Below are positions 23,050 through 35,230 of a DNA stretch of 64,000 bases, one piece after another (the first letter of the stretch is position 1; each line of letters begins with the position of its first letter). The position numbers and the translations under genes were made by a program. The DNA comes from Cymbidium sinense. Taxonomy: Eukaryota; Streptophyta; Magnoliopsida; Asparagales; Orchidaceae. A model generated the notes under the pieces. It saw nothing but the letters and a program-made list of their open reading frames with translations. It did not search any database and was not told where the DNA came from. Where the stretch lies: NCBI GenBank assembly GCA_021442155.1, contig CM038220.1:80434897-80498896 (forward strand), in the 5' to 3' direction.

Positions 23050-23832
23050 ACACGAGCTAGCTCAGTGAGAAGCCCCTGATAATTACGTCGTTGTGCCTGA
23101 GGGCTCTCACATGGATAGTTCAATGTGCTCATCGGCTGACCCGAGATGTGGATCATCCAAGGCACATTAGCATGGCGTACTCCTCTGTTGAATGAGTTTG
23201 AAACCAAACTCTCCTCGGGAGGATAGATGGGCGATTCGGTGAGATCCAATGGAGATCGAACTTTCTATTCTCGTGGGATCCGGTCGGGGACCCCATGGCT
23301 CCTCTCTTCTAGAATCCATACACCCCTTATTAGTGTATGGACAGCTATCTCGAGCACGGGTTGAGGTTCCCTCAGAAAATGGAGCACCTAACAGCATCTT
23401 CACGTGACAGAACCCACTTTCACTCTCACGGGATGGCGGAGGGATCGTACCATTCGAGCCTTTTTTCATGCAGGTCTGAAGAAAGCAATCAAGATTTCCG
23501 AATCCTCCCTTCCGAAATTCTTTTTCCTTTCAGGGAGATTGGATCTAGCCATAACATAAGAAGAATGCTTGACTCACTTCTTGGTTTTCGATCCTCAGTC
23601 GGTCTGATGGGATGTGTCTGTATCTCTTGACTCGAAATGGGAGGGCTTGAGGTTTGAAAAGATCTAGGGTTGGGGGAGGTTCTCTTAGCTTTTTTTTTCT
23701 GATTTCCACAAAGACTTGTCATGGTAAGGGGAGAAAACACCTAGTACAGTTGTATCGGGAAGGATCTATTGATTCTCTATTGGTTGTGGATCGATGATTT
23801 ACTTCACGGTCTTCAAGTCCAGATGGCTCTGG
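23050..23832 (+). tRNA. trnI-GAU: trnI-GAU with intron, degraded
   Basis: The 5' exon is visible at about 23050-23081 (AGCTAGCTCAGTGAGAAGCCCCTGATAA, anticodon GAT). A group II intron of about 710 bases follows (23082 to about 23796) with typical stretches such as GCACATTAGCATGGCGTACTC. The 3' exon is at about 23797-23832 (TCTTCAAGTCCAGATGGC). Both exons have lost bases in the D and T arms. It lies in the 16S-23S spacer, as in all land plants. Confidence 0.88.
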
Positions 23833-23874
23833 GGAAAAGAATAGCATCGACTCTTTTCATGCATGCTTTGCTCG

Positions 23875-24593
23875 GGGATATAGCTTTCTGGTAGAGCTTC
23901 TGGGTCATTCTTATTTGGATGTCTAATTGTCCAGGAGGCGATAATGATAGTATCTTGTTTTTCTAAGGAATGGGAAGAGGACAAACATGCCCGAATAACT
24001 CTGAGATAAAAGATGGGGTCAAGGCTAGAGAGGAGATAGGATGTTGGTCGATCAGTATGGATCGTACATGGGCGATAGTTGAGTCGGCCTCTCCTCATCT
24101 AGGATCCCTAGGAAAGGATCAAGTTGGCCCTTGCGCTTGATGCACTATCTCCCTTCAACCCTTTGAAGCGAAATGTGGCAAAAGGATGGAAAATCCATGG
24201 ACGACCCCATCGTCTCCCACCAGGATGCTGAGGCTTTGCGCATCCAGGGGTCATGGGCCAGACCATAGACCCTGTTCAATAAGTGGAAGGCATTCTCCGG
24301 TTGGGCAGGGTGGAGAAGGCAATCACTCGTTCTTAATTACGAAGACCAAAAGTCGAGGAGGAAAAGGGGAGAGCTCTTTGTTCCTAGTTCTCCTATAGTG
24401 GGAATCTCCAGAACCACAAGAATCCTTAGAATGGTATTCCAACTCAGCACCCTTTGAGAAGAGTTGCTCTTTGGAGAGCATAGTGCGAAAGTTGTAAAAG
24501 CGTGTGTTGGAGGAGTTATTGTCGTTGGCCTCATGGTATGGAGGAGAGGGCTGAGTGGTTTATGGCCGGGATGTCAAAGTCCGCTTATCTCCT
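23875..24593 (+). tRNA. trnA-UGC: trnA-UGC with intron, degraded
   Basis: The 5' exon begins GGGGATATAGCTTTCTGGTA at 23875, but the anticodon stem with TGC is mostly missing (GCTCCGCTCTTGCAATTGGG is reduced to GCTTCTGGGTC). The group II intron runs to about 24566. The 3' exon GGATGTCAAAGTCCGCTTATCTCC ends at 24593, also shortened. It is the second spacer tRNA of the rRNA operon and follows trnI-GAU directly. Confidence 0.87.
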
Positions 24594-24698
24594 ACGATGA
24601 ACTTATGATAATTTTTCCAATTCGATCTATGATTTATTATTCATGGACGTTGATAAGATCCTTCCATTTAGACCTTAGGATGGGCATAGCCTTCACGG

Positions 24699-26302
24699 TT
24701 CAAACGAGGAAAGGCTTACGGTGGATACCCCGAGACGAGGAAGTATGGCAAATGAAAATACTTGAGGGAGTTGAAAATAAGCATAGATCGGATTCTCAGA
24801 TAGGTCAATCTTGAGCTATTTCTTGAATCCATGTGAGCAAGAGTGCTTGTGGCAAAGCTTACAATGCATGAGAGCGAAAACTGTGAAATGGGGTTGTGGG
24901 AGAAGCGATACAAGCGTCATCTTCTTAGGTGAAGCGGTGGAGTGCTACAGATGGTGAGAGTCCGAGAAAGCATCACTCAGCTTGAGTGAGGCGTGTGGAA
25001 TCCAGTGTGAGTTAAAGGACCACCTTGCAAAGGCTAAACTCTGGGTGGCGATGCAGAAATGAAAAGAACCCCATCAGAGTGAAATAGAACATGAAACCGT
25101 GAGCTCCCAAGCGTGGGAGGAGAATGTGATCTCAGCTGCTGTTGAAGAATGAGTGCGACTCATGAAGCGGTGGCTTGGTTAAGGGAATCCACCGTGGCAG
25201 TGAGTGGCGAGTCTTCATGGCGGTCTGGACTTACAGGTGATCATGACCAGGATGAAGCTTGGGTGAAAGTGGAGGTCCAAGGCCGATTGAAGAATCATGA
25301 GTTGTGTTAGGGTGAAATGCCACTCGGAAGTTCAGCGGAGGGTTGGATTGGACATCTAGGGTAAAAGCACTATTTTGGACACGGGCGGTACCAAATCGAG
25401 CAAACTCGATCTAGATATGCAAGCAGGGGGTCAGGTGATGAGCGATGGGGATAAGCTTCATCGTCGAGGAAATATTTCGGATCACCCTAAAACTAAATGA
25501 CCGGTGATAAAGGAGGGGGTGCAGAGGAGGTTTCTTAGCAAAAGCGATAATGAGAGCGCTCTGAAGATTAAGACTAAGCGTCTGGATGAAGGCGTGGGCT
25601 CGGTGGGGAGCATTCCTCCTTAGAGGAAGCACCCGCCTGGCGGTGTGGACTCCATAAGGTTCATCCACAGGAGGGGTGAGTCGAGCCTAAGATCGAGGCG
25701 TGAGCGATGGACAACAGTGAATATTCACTAGTCAGGGGAAGGAGGAGGCTAGGTTAGCGAAAGATGGTTATCGGTTCAAGGCTAAGGTGACCTTGATTTT
25801 TAAGAAGGGGTGAAATGCCAATGAGTGCAGTCACTGTACCAGCCCATACTCAGGGAAAAAAACTTGACCTTCAAAGAGGGAATTTTTGCACCGAGTGTGG
25901 GTGGAGAATACTGAGGAGGGAACTCGGCAAAATAGCCAGCAGGTGCCTCCTCAAAAGGGGTCAGCGGTGGGGCCGACATTGAAAACTCCTGTCTCATAAG
26001 TCTCTGAAGACCATATGGCAGGTCTGCAGGAAGGTCAAGGAAGTTGAACGATACTGGGGAGGGCCGGTAGCGTGATATAAGCGCGAAGATTCCTTGTCGG
26101 GTAAGTTCAAACTGAAGGCGAACGATCTGGCACCTCTGGTGAGACTGTGAGAGATCTGGGACTACCCACACTGGATGAGAAGACCCTATGAAGCTTTCTT
26201 CACTGGATTGGCTTTGGGCCTTTCTCGACTTAGGTGGAGGCGAAAGCAAGGGGGGAGCAGCCATCGGTGAGATACCACTGGAAGAGCTAGAATTCTTGTG
26301 AC
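24699..26302 (+). rRNA. rrn23: 23S rRNA, 3'-truncated and degraded
   Basis: The 5' end reads TTCAAACGAGGAAAGGCTTA. Landmarks follow in order: GAAAAGAACCCCATC near 25060, GGTGAAATGCCACTCG near 25310, GGTTATCGGTTCAAGG near 25765, AAATTCCTTGTCGGGTAAG-like near 26085 and AAGACCCTATGAAGCTTTC near 26180. After GAAGAGCTAGAATTC (near 26290) similarity stops at about 26302. Domain V with the peptidyl-transferase loop, domain VI, and the 4.5S and 5S genes are absent. The 1,604 bases present correspond to about 2,050 bases of a normal gene, so internal gaps are also many. Confidence 0.94.
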
Positions 26303-26375
26303 CCGAACCCGGGCAGTGATGCCGTTAATCATGACAGCCTCTTGTGATGATTAACGAAGGAAAAGAGGAAAGAAA
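26303..26375. other. unassigned junction sequence with hairpin
   Basis: This short stretch between the truncated 23S and the psbD 5' end matches neither gene. CGTTAATCAT (26323-26332) and ATGATTAACG (26347-26356) pair perfectly over 10 bp with a 14-base loop. It may be filler DNA at a joint, or a heavily damaged part of psbD. Confidence 0.6.
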
Positions 26376-26475
26376 ACAATGGTAGGACAAAATGAAACGT
26401 CCCCTCCAAACCAATCATCCATAATATCAAATAAATCATTTTCTTCTTTGATAAATCTACCAAGGGCTATATCAT
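26376..26475 (-). pseudogene. psbD: psbD 5' fragment
   Basis: N-terminus of the photosystem II D2 protein. From ATG at 26475 the complement reads [22 protein letters not shown] (normal [22 protein letters not shown]) after one base is lost at codon 2-3, which creates an in-frame TAG. Similarity ends after about 30 codons, near RRDRFVFVG. The rest of psbD and all of psbC are missing, and the fragment abuts the 23S joint. Upstream, trnT-GGU lies in the correct relative position. Confidence 0.85.
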
Positions 26476-27349
26476 AGTGATCCTCCTATTCAACTACTTC
26501 AACCATTTCCAAACACTTCATCTCATTTCCGGGGCATGTGGTAGTTCGATTATCTATCAACGATGCCCTTTTCCAATGGGTTCAAGATCCAAATTTTTCT
26601 TTTCTATTTTAATAGTACAATATAGTACAGTAAGGACTAATCAGTGAACTCATAAACTAAGCGGTTTTGGTCCAATAGAAAAGAAAAAGAATCTAACCAT
26701 TAGAACCCCATTATCCACAAATTCCCTATTTTCCTGTCCCTAAATTGAAGATTAAATAAGGATAGACTAGAAATGAAAACCCCTTATTCTTATTCTCTAT
26801 GGTGTAACAACAAAACAATCTGATTTTGATATCAAGGAAAGATATGTGAAAATCCATATTTGAAAGAGATTTTTCTTTTCTGTAGTGGAAAGGAAAAGAA
26901 TAGCGATTTAGTTCTATAGACATCAGTGAGAAAATAAGAAGATGAAAATCAAAACAGATTTTACTTGTGTGGTCCAATGGTATAAGGAAATAAAAATTTA
27001 TTCTACAATTGAATCTATCGAATTTAAATATGAGTAGTGATAGTAATGATTCCATGGAGTTCAGTCCACTTACTTTTATTCCCTTTCCAATTTTACGGTT
27101 GGGTTTGATAAAAACAATGGTGAAGTAGGAATGCTTTGGTTTTGTGGATTTAATAGGGATTTTCTAGTGTCTCGGGATAAAAAAATGGAATAATGGGATG
27201 GTGAAGGGATAACTATGTCATTCGTGGGAAGACTCCTCTAACAGAACTTATTCTAATCATAATGGTGGTCATTCTCTTTTTTTTTAGAAATATCAAAAGA
27301 TTTCTATTCCAGTTGAAAAACAAAGACTGATTTGAGTTTAGTGGAAAAA
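26476..27349. other. psbD upstream and trnT spacer
   Basis: 5' flank of psbD on the minus strand, the region that in plastomes carries the light-responsive psbD promoter, followed by the trnT-psbD spacer. I could not place promoter boxes with confidence, and there is no recognisable gene. Confidence 0.6.
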
Positions 27350-27416
27350 GCCCCTTTATGGTTGAACCGATGACTTACACCTTACCATGGCGTTACTCCA
27401 CCAGGTTAAAGACTTT
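27350..27416 (-). tRNA. trnT-GGU: trnT-GGU, degraded
   Basis: The complement contains GAGTAACGCCATGGTAAGGTGTAAG (anticodon GGT in CATGGTAAG) and GTCATCGGTTCAA of the T arm. The D arm and both acceptor ends have lost one to a few bases. It is oriented opposite to trnE/Y/D, the normal relation of these genes. Confidence 0.85.
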
Positions 27417-28526
27417 TCTTTTCAATTCATGAATTAAGCATCTTCATCTTCCATTGATTCTATTGTATATGCATAGAATAATAATGGAACAATCAGTTTT
27501 ATTATAGAGGAAGTGGGTAAGATTCATATTTTGGTAAAAAGAAAAGAAAAAAGAAATGCATTGAATTGTTTCAAAGTTAATACTTGCTTTGTTGACTTTT
27601 CCATCGAACAAGATTACACGATATATATATCGACATATATTCAAGATCTTTTCTTGAATCATGTGATGGATTATAACTGAACCAAATTATTTTAAAAGAA
27701 GATGTTTAAATCCTTTTTTTGCTTAGTGGGATGCATAACTCATCTAAACGCTGAAGCAATGAGTTCAAATTGAAGAAAAGAAATGAGAGTTTGACTCTTT
27801 GATTAATAACTCCCTGTGAAGGGATCTTATACTTTGTTTCATTTTCGTTATATTTCATTATTGAACAAAATTAGAATTCTACTTTCTTTTCTTATTATTA
27901 CACTTAATATTACCTTATACTTTAATAACGATACATAAATATTTTTTTTATAAGACTTTCTCATACTTTAATATATGAAATATACTTTCATTTTACTAAA
28001 TTAGTAACTCATATTAAATATGAATATTAGTTATATTAAAATATGCAATATGAATATGACTTTACCTTTACTTTAATATTTCATATTACTATAATATAAA
28101 TAGAATATTTATATACTACTACTACTTTCTTTATTTACATTGACTTTATTTAACTTTCTTTAAATTACTTCAATATGAATCTAATTTCCATTATTGAAAT
28201 GGGATTTCTTATTTCTTATTGAATTTGAATCTATTTTTATTGAATAGATTTTCATCTCATTTTCATCTATAATATAGAATCTACATATATCTATATATAT
28301 ATATTCTATCTATCTATATATCTATAGTTCTAGGATAGTAGAATATTTATGGGAGTATGGGATAGCTCATTCATGAACCCATCAAATCCAAAAGAATTCT
28401 ATGGGATAACATAAAAGTAGTAAAGATTCCTCGGATCTAGTCATACATTTGATTCTAATTTGATATTTTATATATTGACAATGACAAAAAACTACTCACT
28501 ATTGTCATAGTATGATGACGAGGCAT
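27417..28526. other. trnT-trnE spacer, very AT-rich
   Basis: About 1.1 kb of strongly AT-rich sequence with many short ATAT and TTATA repeats between 27840 and 28340. No gene is visible. This matches the long, variable trnE-trnT spacer of angiosperm plastomes. Confidence 0.65.
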
Positions 28527-28596
28527 GCCCTCATCATCTAGTGGTTCAGACATCTCTCTTTCAAGGAGGCAACGGATTCGACTTCCCCACGTGTGG
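28527..28596 (+). tRNA. trnE-UUC: trnE-UUC
   Basis: GCCCTCATCATCTAGTGGTT, the anticodon arm CTCTCTTTCAAGGAG (TTC) and GATTCGACTTCCC identify glutamyl-tRNA, which also feeds tetrapyrrole synthesis. It differs from the usual gene by C-to-T and CpG-to-CpA changes near the 5' end and by a few lost Gs in the T arm and acceptor. It is the best preserved of the trnE-trnY-trnD group. Confidence 0.92.
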
Positions 28597-28651
28597 ACTA
28601 CGAAAGGAAGTAGGTCATGGATTATCAATAAACCTAGAATTTATTCTTCCT

Positions 28652-28716
28652 GGGTGATGCCCAGCGGTTAATGGGGGAGATTCTGTAGATGTCACGGGTT
28701 CAAATCCAGCCCAAGA
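28652..28716 (+). tRNA. trnY-GUA: trnY-GUA, degraded
   Basis: GGGTGATGCCCAGCGGTTAATGG matches the acceptor and D arm, the anticodon GTA lies in GATTCTGTAGAT, and GGTTCAAATCCAGC is the T arm. The long variable arm is shortened to a few bases, and 65 of about 84 bases remain. It lies between trnE and trnD as normal. Confidence 0.87.
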
Positions 28717-28980
28717 ATTCATCACTCCATGAATAAGATCTAAAAATTTGTCCTCTATAAACGTAAATCCCGGATCTATAAAATAAAGAAAAAAAGTCCA
28801 TTTTTCTCATCCATTCTTTTTTTTTCATTTGCAAATACAAGGTAATAACCATATTAAATATCACCACTCTCAAAGTCCATATCTATGCAAATAAGATATT
28901 CCTATAGAATTCGTGTTTCTATTGCAACACGACAAAGAGAATGCTCTTCTAAATCATAAGACTATGTATGCCATGCATAT

Positions 28981-29035
28981 GGATTATGATTCAATTGATT
29001 GTTCAATCGGGAAAGCTGGGGTTATTGTCAGTCCG
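28981..29035 (+). tRNA. trnD-GUC: trnD-GUC remnant
   Basis: The start GGATTATGATTCAATTG matches the trnD acceptor and D arm, and AAAGCTGGGGTTATTGTCAGTCC the variable region, T arm and 3' end. The anticodon stem-loop with GTC is missing, and 55 of 74 bases remain. Position after trnY supports the call. Confidence 0.78.
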
Positions 29036-29978
29036 ATCGATGAATTGATCAACTCACTCTCTCCTCGTGAAAGGAAGAGAACAAAATAGAATCTGAAATT
29101 TTATTTCTTTTGTTTTCGTTTAGCATTTTTCATCGACAAGTATGGAAATTTTGATTTATTATTCTAATAGCACCGATTGGTAAGGGAGAAACATATATGT
29201 ATGTAAAATCGTTACTTCTTACTAATTATTAAGAATAAGATTATATTCAATATTCAGTATTTGAAGAGCGACCATACTTTTAATTTTCTTTTCTATTATT
29301 TTGTGATAAATGAAATGGAATATAGAGTCCATATTTTGACCAAGAATACTGACACAAATTGTCTTCGCTTTATTATAAACAAAAAATGAACTTCACATAA
29401 TTATCTCAATACTTTTCGGTTTAGATGACCTTCTTTAGTTCAACAAACTTTGTTTGTGCATCCATAATGGAAACAATCTATCTTATTCTCATCCAAATTC
29501 TATCTTATTCTAGTTCCAATTCAAGAAGGAAAGAAGGAGGATACTAATAAAATACCAACCAAGCAACGCCTTTGAAGGAATCTGTTGGAATATTCTATTT
29601 TTGATACTTCATCCGTTTCTTATTTCCATCTCATTTCTACTTTGTTTCTTTTTTGTTTTTTGCATATTGTATGACCTATAGAATATTGGACATATGATTA
29701 TATACCTCATAATTCTATGTAGATTTTATCTACTTTTCTATTTTATATAAGATATAAGTAAAATAAGTAAAGGAATAAGAATGAATAATTAGATAAGTGT
29801 ACAAGAAAAGAATAGGTGATAGAAAAGGAAAAGTGGAAAAGTAAAATGAGATGGGATTTTTGATACAATAACAATAAAGAATCCTATTTTGACTCTGCAC
29901 CATTGATTCCACTATGATTATAAATCAATAATGGAAAAATTCCTTCCTTCATTCATAGAGATAGGGGACATCATTTGC
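29036..29978. other. spacer before petN with likely joint
   Basis: AT-rich spacer. In normal plastomes psbM lies between trnD and petN, with petN on the strand opposite to trnD. Here no psbM was recognised and petN is on the same strand as trnD, so a rearrangement joint probably lies inside this stretch. Confidence 0.55.
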
Positions 29979-30066
29979 ATGGATATAGTAAGTCTCAAAG
30001 GGCGCTTTAATGGTAGTGTTTACATTTTCTCTTTCACTTGTAGTATGGGGAAGGAGTGGGCTTTAG
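29979..30066 (+). pseudogene. petN: petN, frameshifted
   Basis: PetN is the 29-residue membrane subunit of cytochrome b6f. The ATG at 29979 starts MDIVSL, then two bases are lost in the AWAAL stretch and the frame shifts. The rest (MVVFTFSLSLVVWGRSGL-like codons, TAG at 30064) is clear in another frame. The span is 88 bases against 90. Confidence 0.9.
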
Positions 30067-30123
30067 AACTAGGAAGATTACTAATTTAGTACTTTACCTC
30101 ATAATTTCAAAATGAAGATTGGG

Positions 30124-30153
30124 TTGCGCCATATATATCAAAGAGTATAAAAT
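30124..30153 (+). promoter_or_regulatory. rbcL PEP promoter
   Basis: TTGCGC (30124-30129) and TAAAAT (30148-30153) are spaced 18 bases apart, about 190 bases before rbcL. They match the well-known rbcL promoter, whose -10 is usually TACAAT; one base differs. The surrounding bases GGGTTGCGCCATATATATCA are also typical. Confidence 0.8.
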
Positions 30154-30344
30154 AATGATGTATTTGGTGAATCAAATACATGGATAACGAACCGAACCCT
30201 TTTCAAATTTTTATTATTTATTTATAATATTAGTTTAGTTGAATATTTTTTGAATTTTTTTTTTATCAAAGGTTTCATTCATTTATATATGTATAGTAGA
30301 CCTTGTTATTGTTAATTTAATTCATGAGTTGTAGGGAGGGACTT

Positions 30345-31625
<1,281 letters not shown>

Positions 31626-31677
31626 GCAGTATAATTCAAATTCCTTTTTGTTCTTCTACTTGATTACATGAAACTTG

Positions 31678-31712
31678 GCCCAATCTTTTCTTCAAAAAAA
31701 GAAAGATTGGGC
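31678..31712 (+). terminator. rbcL 3' stem-loop
   Basis: GCCCAATCTTT (31678-31688) pairs perfectly with AAAGATTGGGC (31702-31712), an 11-bp stem with a 13-base loop, about 50 bases after the rbcL stop. This is the conserved 3' inverted repeat that sets the rbcL mRNA end. Confidence 0.88.
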
Positions 31713-32150
31713 GAATCAAATAAAGAATAAACATCTTATACTAATTATATTATGAACTATGAGGGTCTTTGTGTATTTGTATATATCTTATATATATATA
31801 TATATACAATATAAAGACCTTATGATATATCTGATACAATATACAAGTATATACAAAATCTAAACATAAGAAGATAAGATCGAAGGAAGACTAAACAACT
31901 TATCTACTTAATCTATTCTATTATTTATTGTTGGAGCCATAGGCTAAATTATGGATCCTTGGGATTGGATTGGTGGATCATTTTATATTCCTTAGTTTCG
32001 TGCCATAGATCAAGCAAAGAGAAGGATTCCTTCTACCTATCTATATTGTCTTTTTTTAGTCCCTGTTGTAATAGAGTTTTGCTTTTTCTCCTTTAGTTCA
32101 GTCAATTTATATTTTTTTTCAAATGAAAGCTAATAAAAAGGAGCCTTTAT
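31713..32150. other. rbcL-rps4 spacer with joint
   Basis: The first half looks like the rbcL downstream spacer, where accD would normally follow, but no accD reading frame is seen. From about 32070 the sequence matches the rps4 5' flank found also at 53165, so a joint lies near 32070. Confidence 0.6.
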
Positions 32151-32680
32151 ATGTCTAATTCAGGACCTCGTTTCAAAAAAATCTAGGTTGGGAGCTTTCA
32201 CATAGTAAAGACTCGATCCGTATGATCTTCAAACCCACAATTGGCTCGAAAAGATCACAATATTCGTTTAGAAGAGAAATAGAATTTTCCATTATGATGA
32301 GCGACAATTACTTAAATATGTGCATATTGCTTTGGAAAAGCCAAGGGTCAACAGCCGTGTTTTACTACTTGAGATGCGTTTGGATAACATCCTTTTTTGA
32401 TTAGGTATGGCTGCAGGTACAATTAGTTAACCATTACATCTTAGTGAATGGTGTATAGTGGATATACCAAGTTATCAAAAACCCAGATATTATTATTACG
32501 AAGGATAAAGAAAGATCGAAGCTCATTCAAAATTATCTTGTTTCATCCCCTATGGAATTGCCAAACCATTTGACTATTGACTCTTACAATATAAAGGATT
32601 TGTAAATCAAATAATAGATAGTAAATGGATCGGTCTTAAAATAAATGAGTTGTTGGTCGAATATTATTCCCTTGACTTGA
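32151..32680 (+). pseudogene. rps4: rps4, first copy, frameshifted
   Basis: Plastid ribosomal protein S4, a primary 16S-binding protein. ATG at 32151, then SNSGPRFKK (normal [20 protein letters not shown]). Further along are [14 protein letters not shown], [45 protein letters not shown] and KINELLVV codons, and the stop at 32678. Length 530 against about 606 bases, with gaps in Gly, Arg and Pro-rich spots. trnS-GGA follows on the opposite strand as normal. Confidence 0.92.
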
Positions 32681-32954
32681 TTCTAATGAAAATACAAAAG
32701 TAAGGTTCATACCAATTTTGACTCCTTTATTTGAAGTAAATAGAGTACCTTGTGCCTCATTCATTGATCAAAAAAGGATCCAATGGATTTTTTCTTCTTT
32801 TCAATAGATTTCTATTTGTATTTCTTTTACCTATCCGGATTAATTAGGGATAGAGAATGTCTATTAAATAAGGGTCTTACCGTTAGAATAATGATATCAA
32901 TTCTTATTTTATTTGATACATTGTAGTTGGTAACGTTGATGAATGAAAAGAAAT

Positions 32955-33037
32955 GGAGAGAGAGGGATTCAACCCTCGGTAAACAAAAGTCTACATAGCG
33001 TTCAATGCAACATCTTGAACCACTCGGCCATCTCTCC
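32955..33037 (-). tRNA. trnS-GGA: trnS-GGA, first copy
   Basis: The complement reads GGAGAGATGGCCGAGTGGTT, and the long variable arm and the T arm (GAGGGTTGAATCCCTC) are present. The anticodon arm around GGA is shortened (normal GCATTGGAACTGC reads as GATGTTGCATTGAACGC-like). It lies between rps4 and ycf3. Confidence 0.87.
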
Positions 33038-33352
33038 TACGTAATGTTATTCTTGACCAAAACCCAAATGAATAGCGTCCTTCATCTTAATTGTAGTACA
33101 TGTATGACATCGATGGTTCCATAAGAAGAAATTTGGTTATTAAACTTCGATGAAATAGTAATAGTCATTGGTAGATTACAAAATTTGAATGAAATTGAAT
33201 TTGATTCAACTATTTCATTTCATCTTTGTTCAAAAAGGTGACACCGCATCTTTTCCAATTAGTCTGTTTTTATGTTATTTTGACAATTCCTTTTTTTGTG
33301 GGATCGTTTTCCCCGAAGGGGATGAGAAGAATTATAGAATGAATTGCTAATT

Positions 33353-35230
33353 ATGCCTAGATCTCGAATCAATGAAAATTTTATTGATAAGACCTCTTCA
33401 ATTGTAGCCAATATCTTATTAATAATAATTGAGGAAGAAAAAAAGGCATTTACCTATTACGAGATGGTGCGATTTGATTTTTTCTTTTTTTTTTACCTCT
33501 CAGTTTAGAAAAAGAACGTGAGTTAGAATAGAAAAAAAAATTAGTGAAAGAAAACTTGGTGAAGGTGAAGTTTAGAGATAGAGCAATTCCTTACGTGTAT
33601 CCTTGATTGATCAGCCTAGATGCTTCAATTATCGATTTTAGTATTAAGCGAAGGTTACATCTATAGGTTCTGAGAGGTCAATACTACTTCATTTAGTACC
33701 AATAGGTGGCATCGGGAAAAAGCACTACACCTAGGAATCAACAACACAAAAACTTTATTATAAATAAACCTTTTCCTTGTCGGTATCGGACTAAAAGAAT
33801 GGTTAGGAAAACAAAGATCCATCTCATTCGTACTTGATGATGTAACCATCAAAAGGCTGAAGTGACTAATTCGGAAATCGTAACAAATAAATCTTTAGGT
33901 TATCATTTCTATCTAGCACTAATATCACTAATCGATTGGTGTTAAGAAAAACCTCTTGTGGGAAGGTTGGCTAGAAATTTCTTGTAAAATACCGACTCAT
34001 ATAATAATAATGAGAATAGTGAAATTTTGATTACATGAATTATTCCTCTTAGTACTATGCAGAAGGGAGGAGCTGAGATGAATATCTCGTCGCAGTTAGG
34101 GATTCTTTACTAGAATGCGGAATGGATGGATGAGGCTCAATCAGAAATTATGCGTAAGCTTTACAGAATTATTATGAAGCTGGACCGAAATTGATCCCTA
34201 TGATCGAGTTATATACTTTATAACAGGTCATATACACACAAGCGGAGAGCATACAAAAGCTTTGGAATATTATTTTAGCACTAGAACGAAATCCATTTTA
34301 CCACAAGCTTTTAATAATATGGCCGTGATTTGTCATTACGTCGACTATCTTCACTATAGAAAGAAAAAAAGATTGAATCGTCTAGTAAATACTAGAAAAA
34401 TATAGGCTTTCTATATGAATCGTCCAAAGTAACGATTTTTTATCAGCTGTAACAAGGAAAAAGACTTGAGAACCAAAAAAATCGGAAGAAATAGGTATGG
34501 CCTATATACTGTACTCTATGGATAAAGAGAAAGAGTCAAATTGATAGAGAAAGCACCGTAAAGATCCATTAGTAAACTATTCTTTGGTAAATACAGTTCA
34601 GAACTGCTTACTTATGTCATGATATGGGATAAAAAAAGTGATAAATCAACTTATGTAATAGAGTGCATCTACTAAAGTATTGAAATGGTAAAGATCGATC
34701 CCAAAGATAGTAAGTCCTTTTTCTTAACGAGGAAAGTCTTTTTTCAAAGATTCTATATAAATAGAAATATCATATACCATATATGAAATATGAAACCGAG
34801 ATAGTTACCTTCGTAAAATTCTAACGATCGGGGCTATCTATGCTTCATTCTTCAAGGTGGGAGAAAAGATAAAACTAATCATTGATCCAAATTAGAATTG
34901 GAAACTTATGCAATAAACATCTTCGTTAACCCAAGAGAAAATAGAATAGATGATGAGAAATTTAATTCAGCTTAACATAGGATAGATTAAGAGAAGATGG
35001 GAAGCAAAAAAGAATCGAAATGTATGAGGTAGGAAACTCTCAAGTACGGTTCTAAGGGAGGGAATTTACTAACCTATTCTGACCGAGGAGAACAGGCCAT
35101 TCTACAAGGTGATTTAGAAATTGGAGGCTTGGTTCGATCAAGTCCGAGTATTGGAAACAAGCTATAGGCTTACTCGTGGAATTATATTGAAGCACATAAT
35201 TGGTTAAAAATAATGAGGCATTTTGAATAA
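33353..35230 (+). pseudogene. ycf3: ycf3 (pafI), first copy, three exons
   Basis: Ycf3 is a TPR-protein assembly factor of photosystem I. Exon 1 (33353-33466) starts [13 protein letters not shown] and ends before the intron 5' GTGCGATTTG. Exon 2 (about 34130-34339) shows [14 protein letters not shown], [10 protein letters not shown] and [16 protein letters not shown] frames, ending CHY before GTCGACTATC. Exon 3 (35087-35230) begins GEQAILQG and ends HNWLKIMRHFE. Two group II introns are about 660 and 750 bases and look intact. All three exons are frameshifted. Confidence 0.9.

Noticed and set aside
22926..24534. Several frames of 65-107 codons in the 16S-23S spacer, including a region resembling ycf68
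   Set aside because: They fall within trnI-GAU and trnA-UGC introns; ycf68-like frames are not considered protein genes and none is intact here.
25411..26264. Minus-strand open frames within 23S (85 and 154 codons, Pro-rich)
   Set aside because: Antisense to 23S rRNA with no recognisable protein family.
31930..32070. Possible accD remnant after rbcL
   Set aside because: No carboxyltransferase motif or zinc-finger codons could be recognised; it is treated as spacer.
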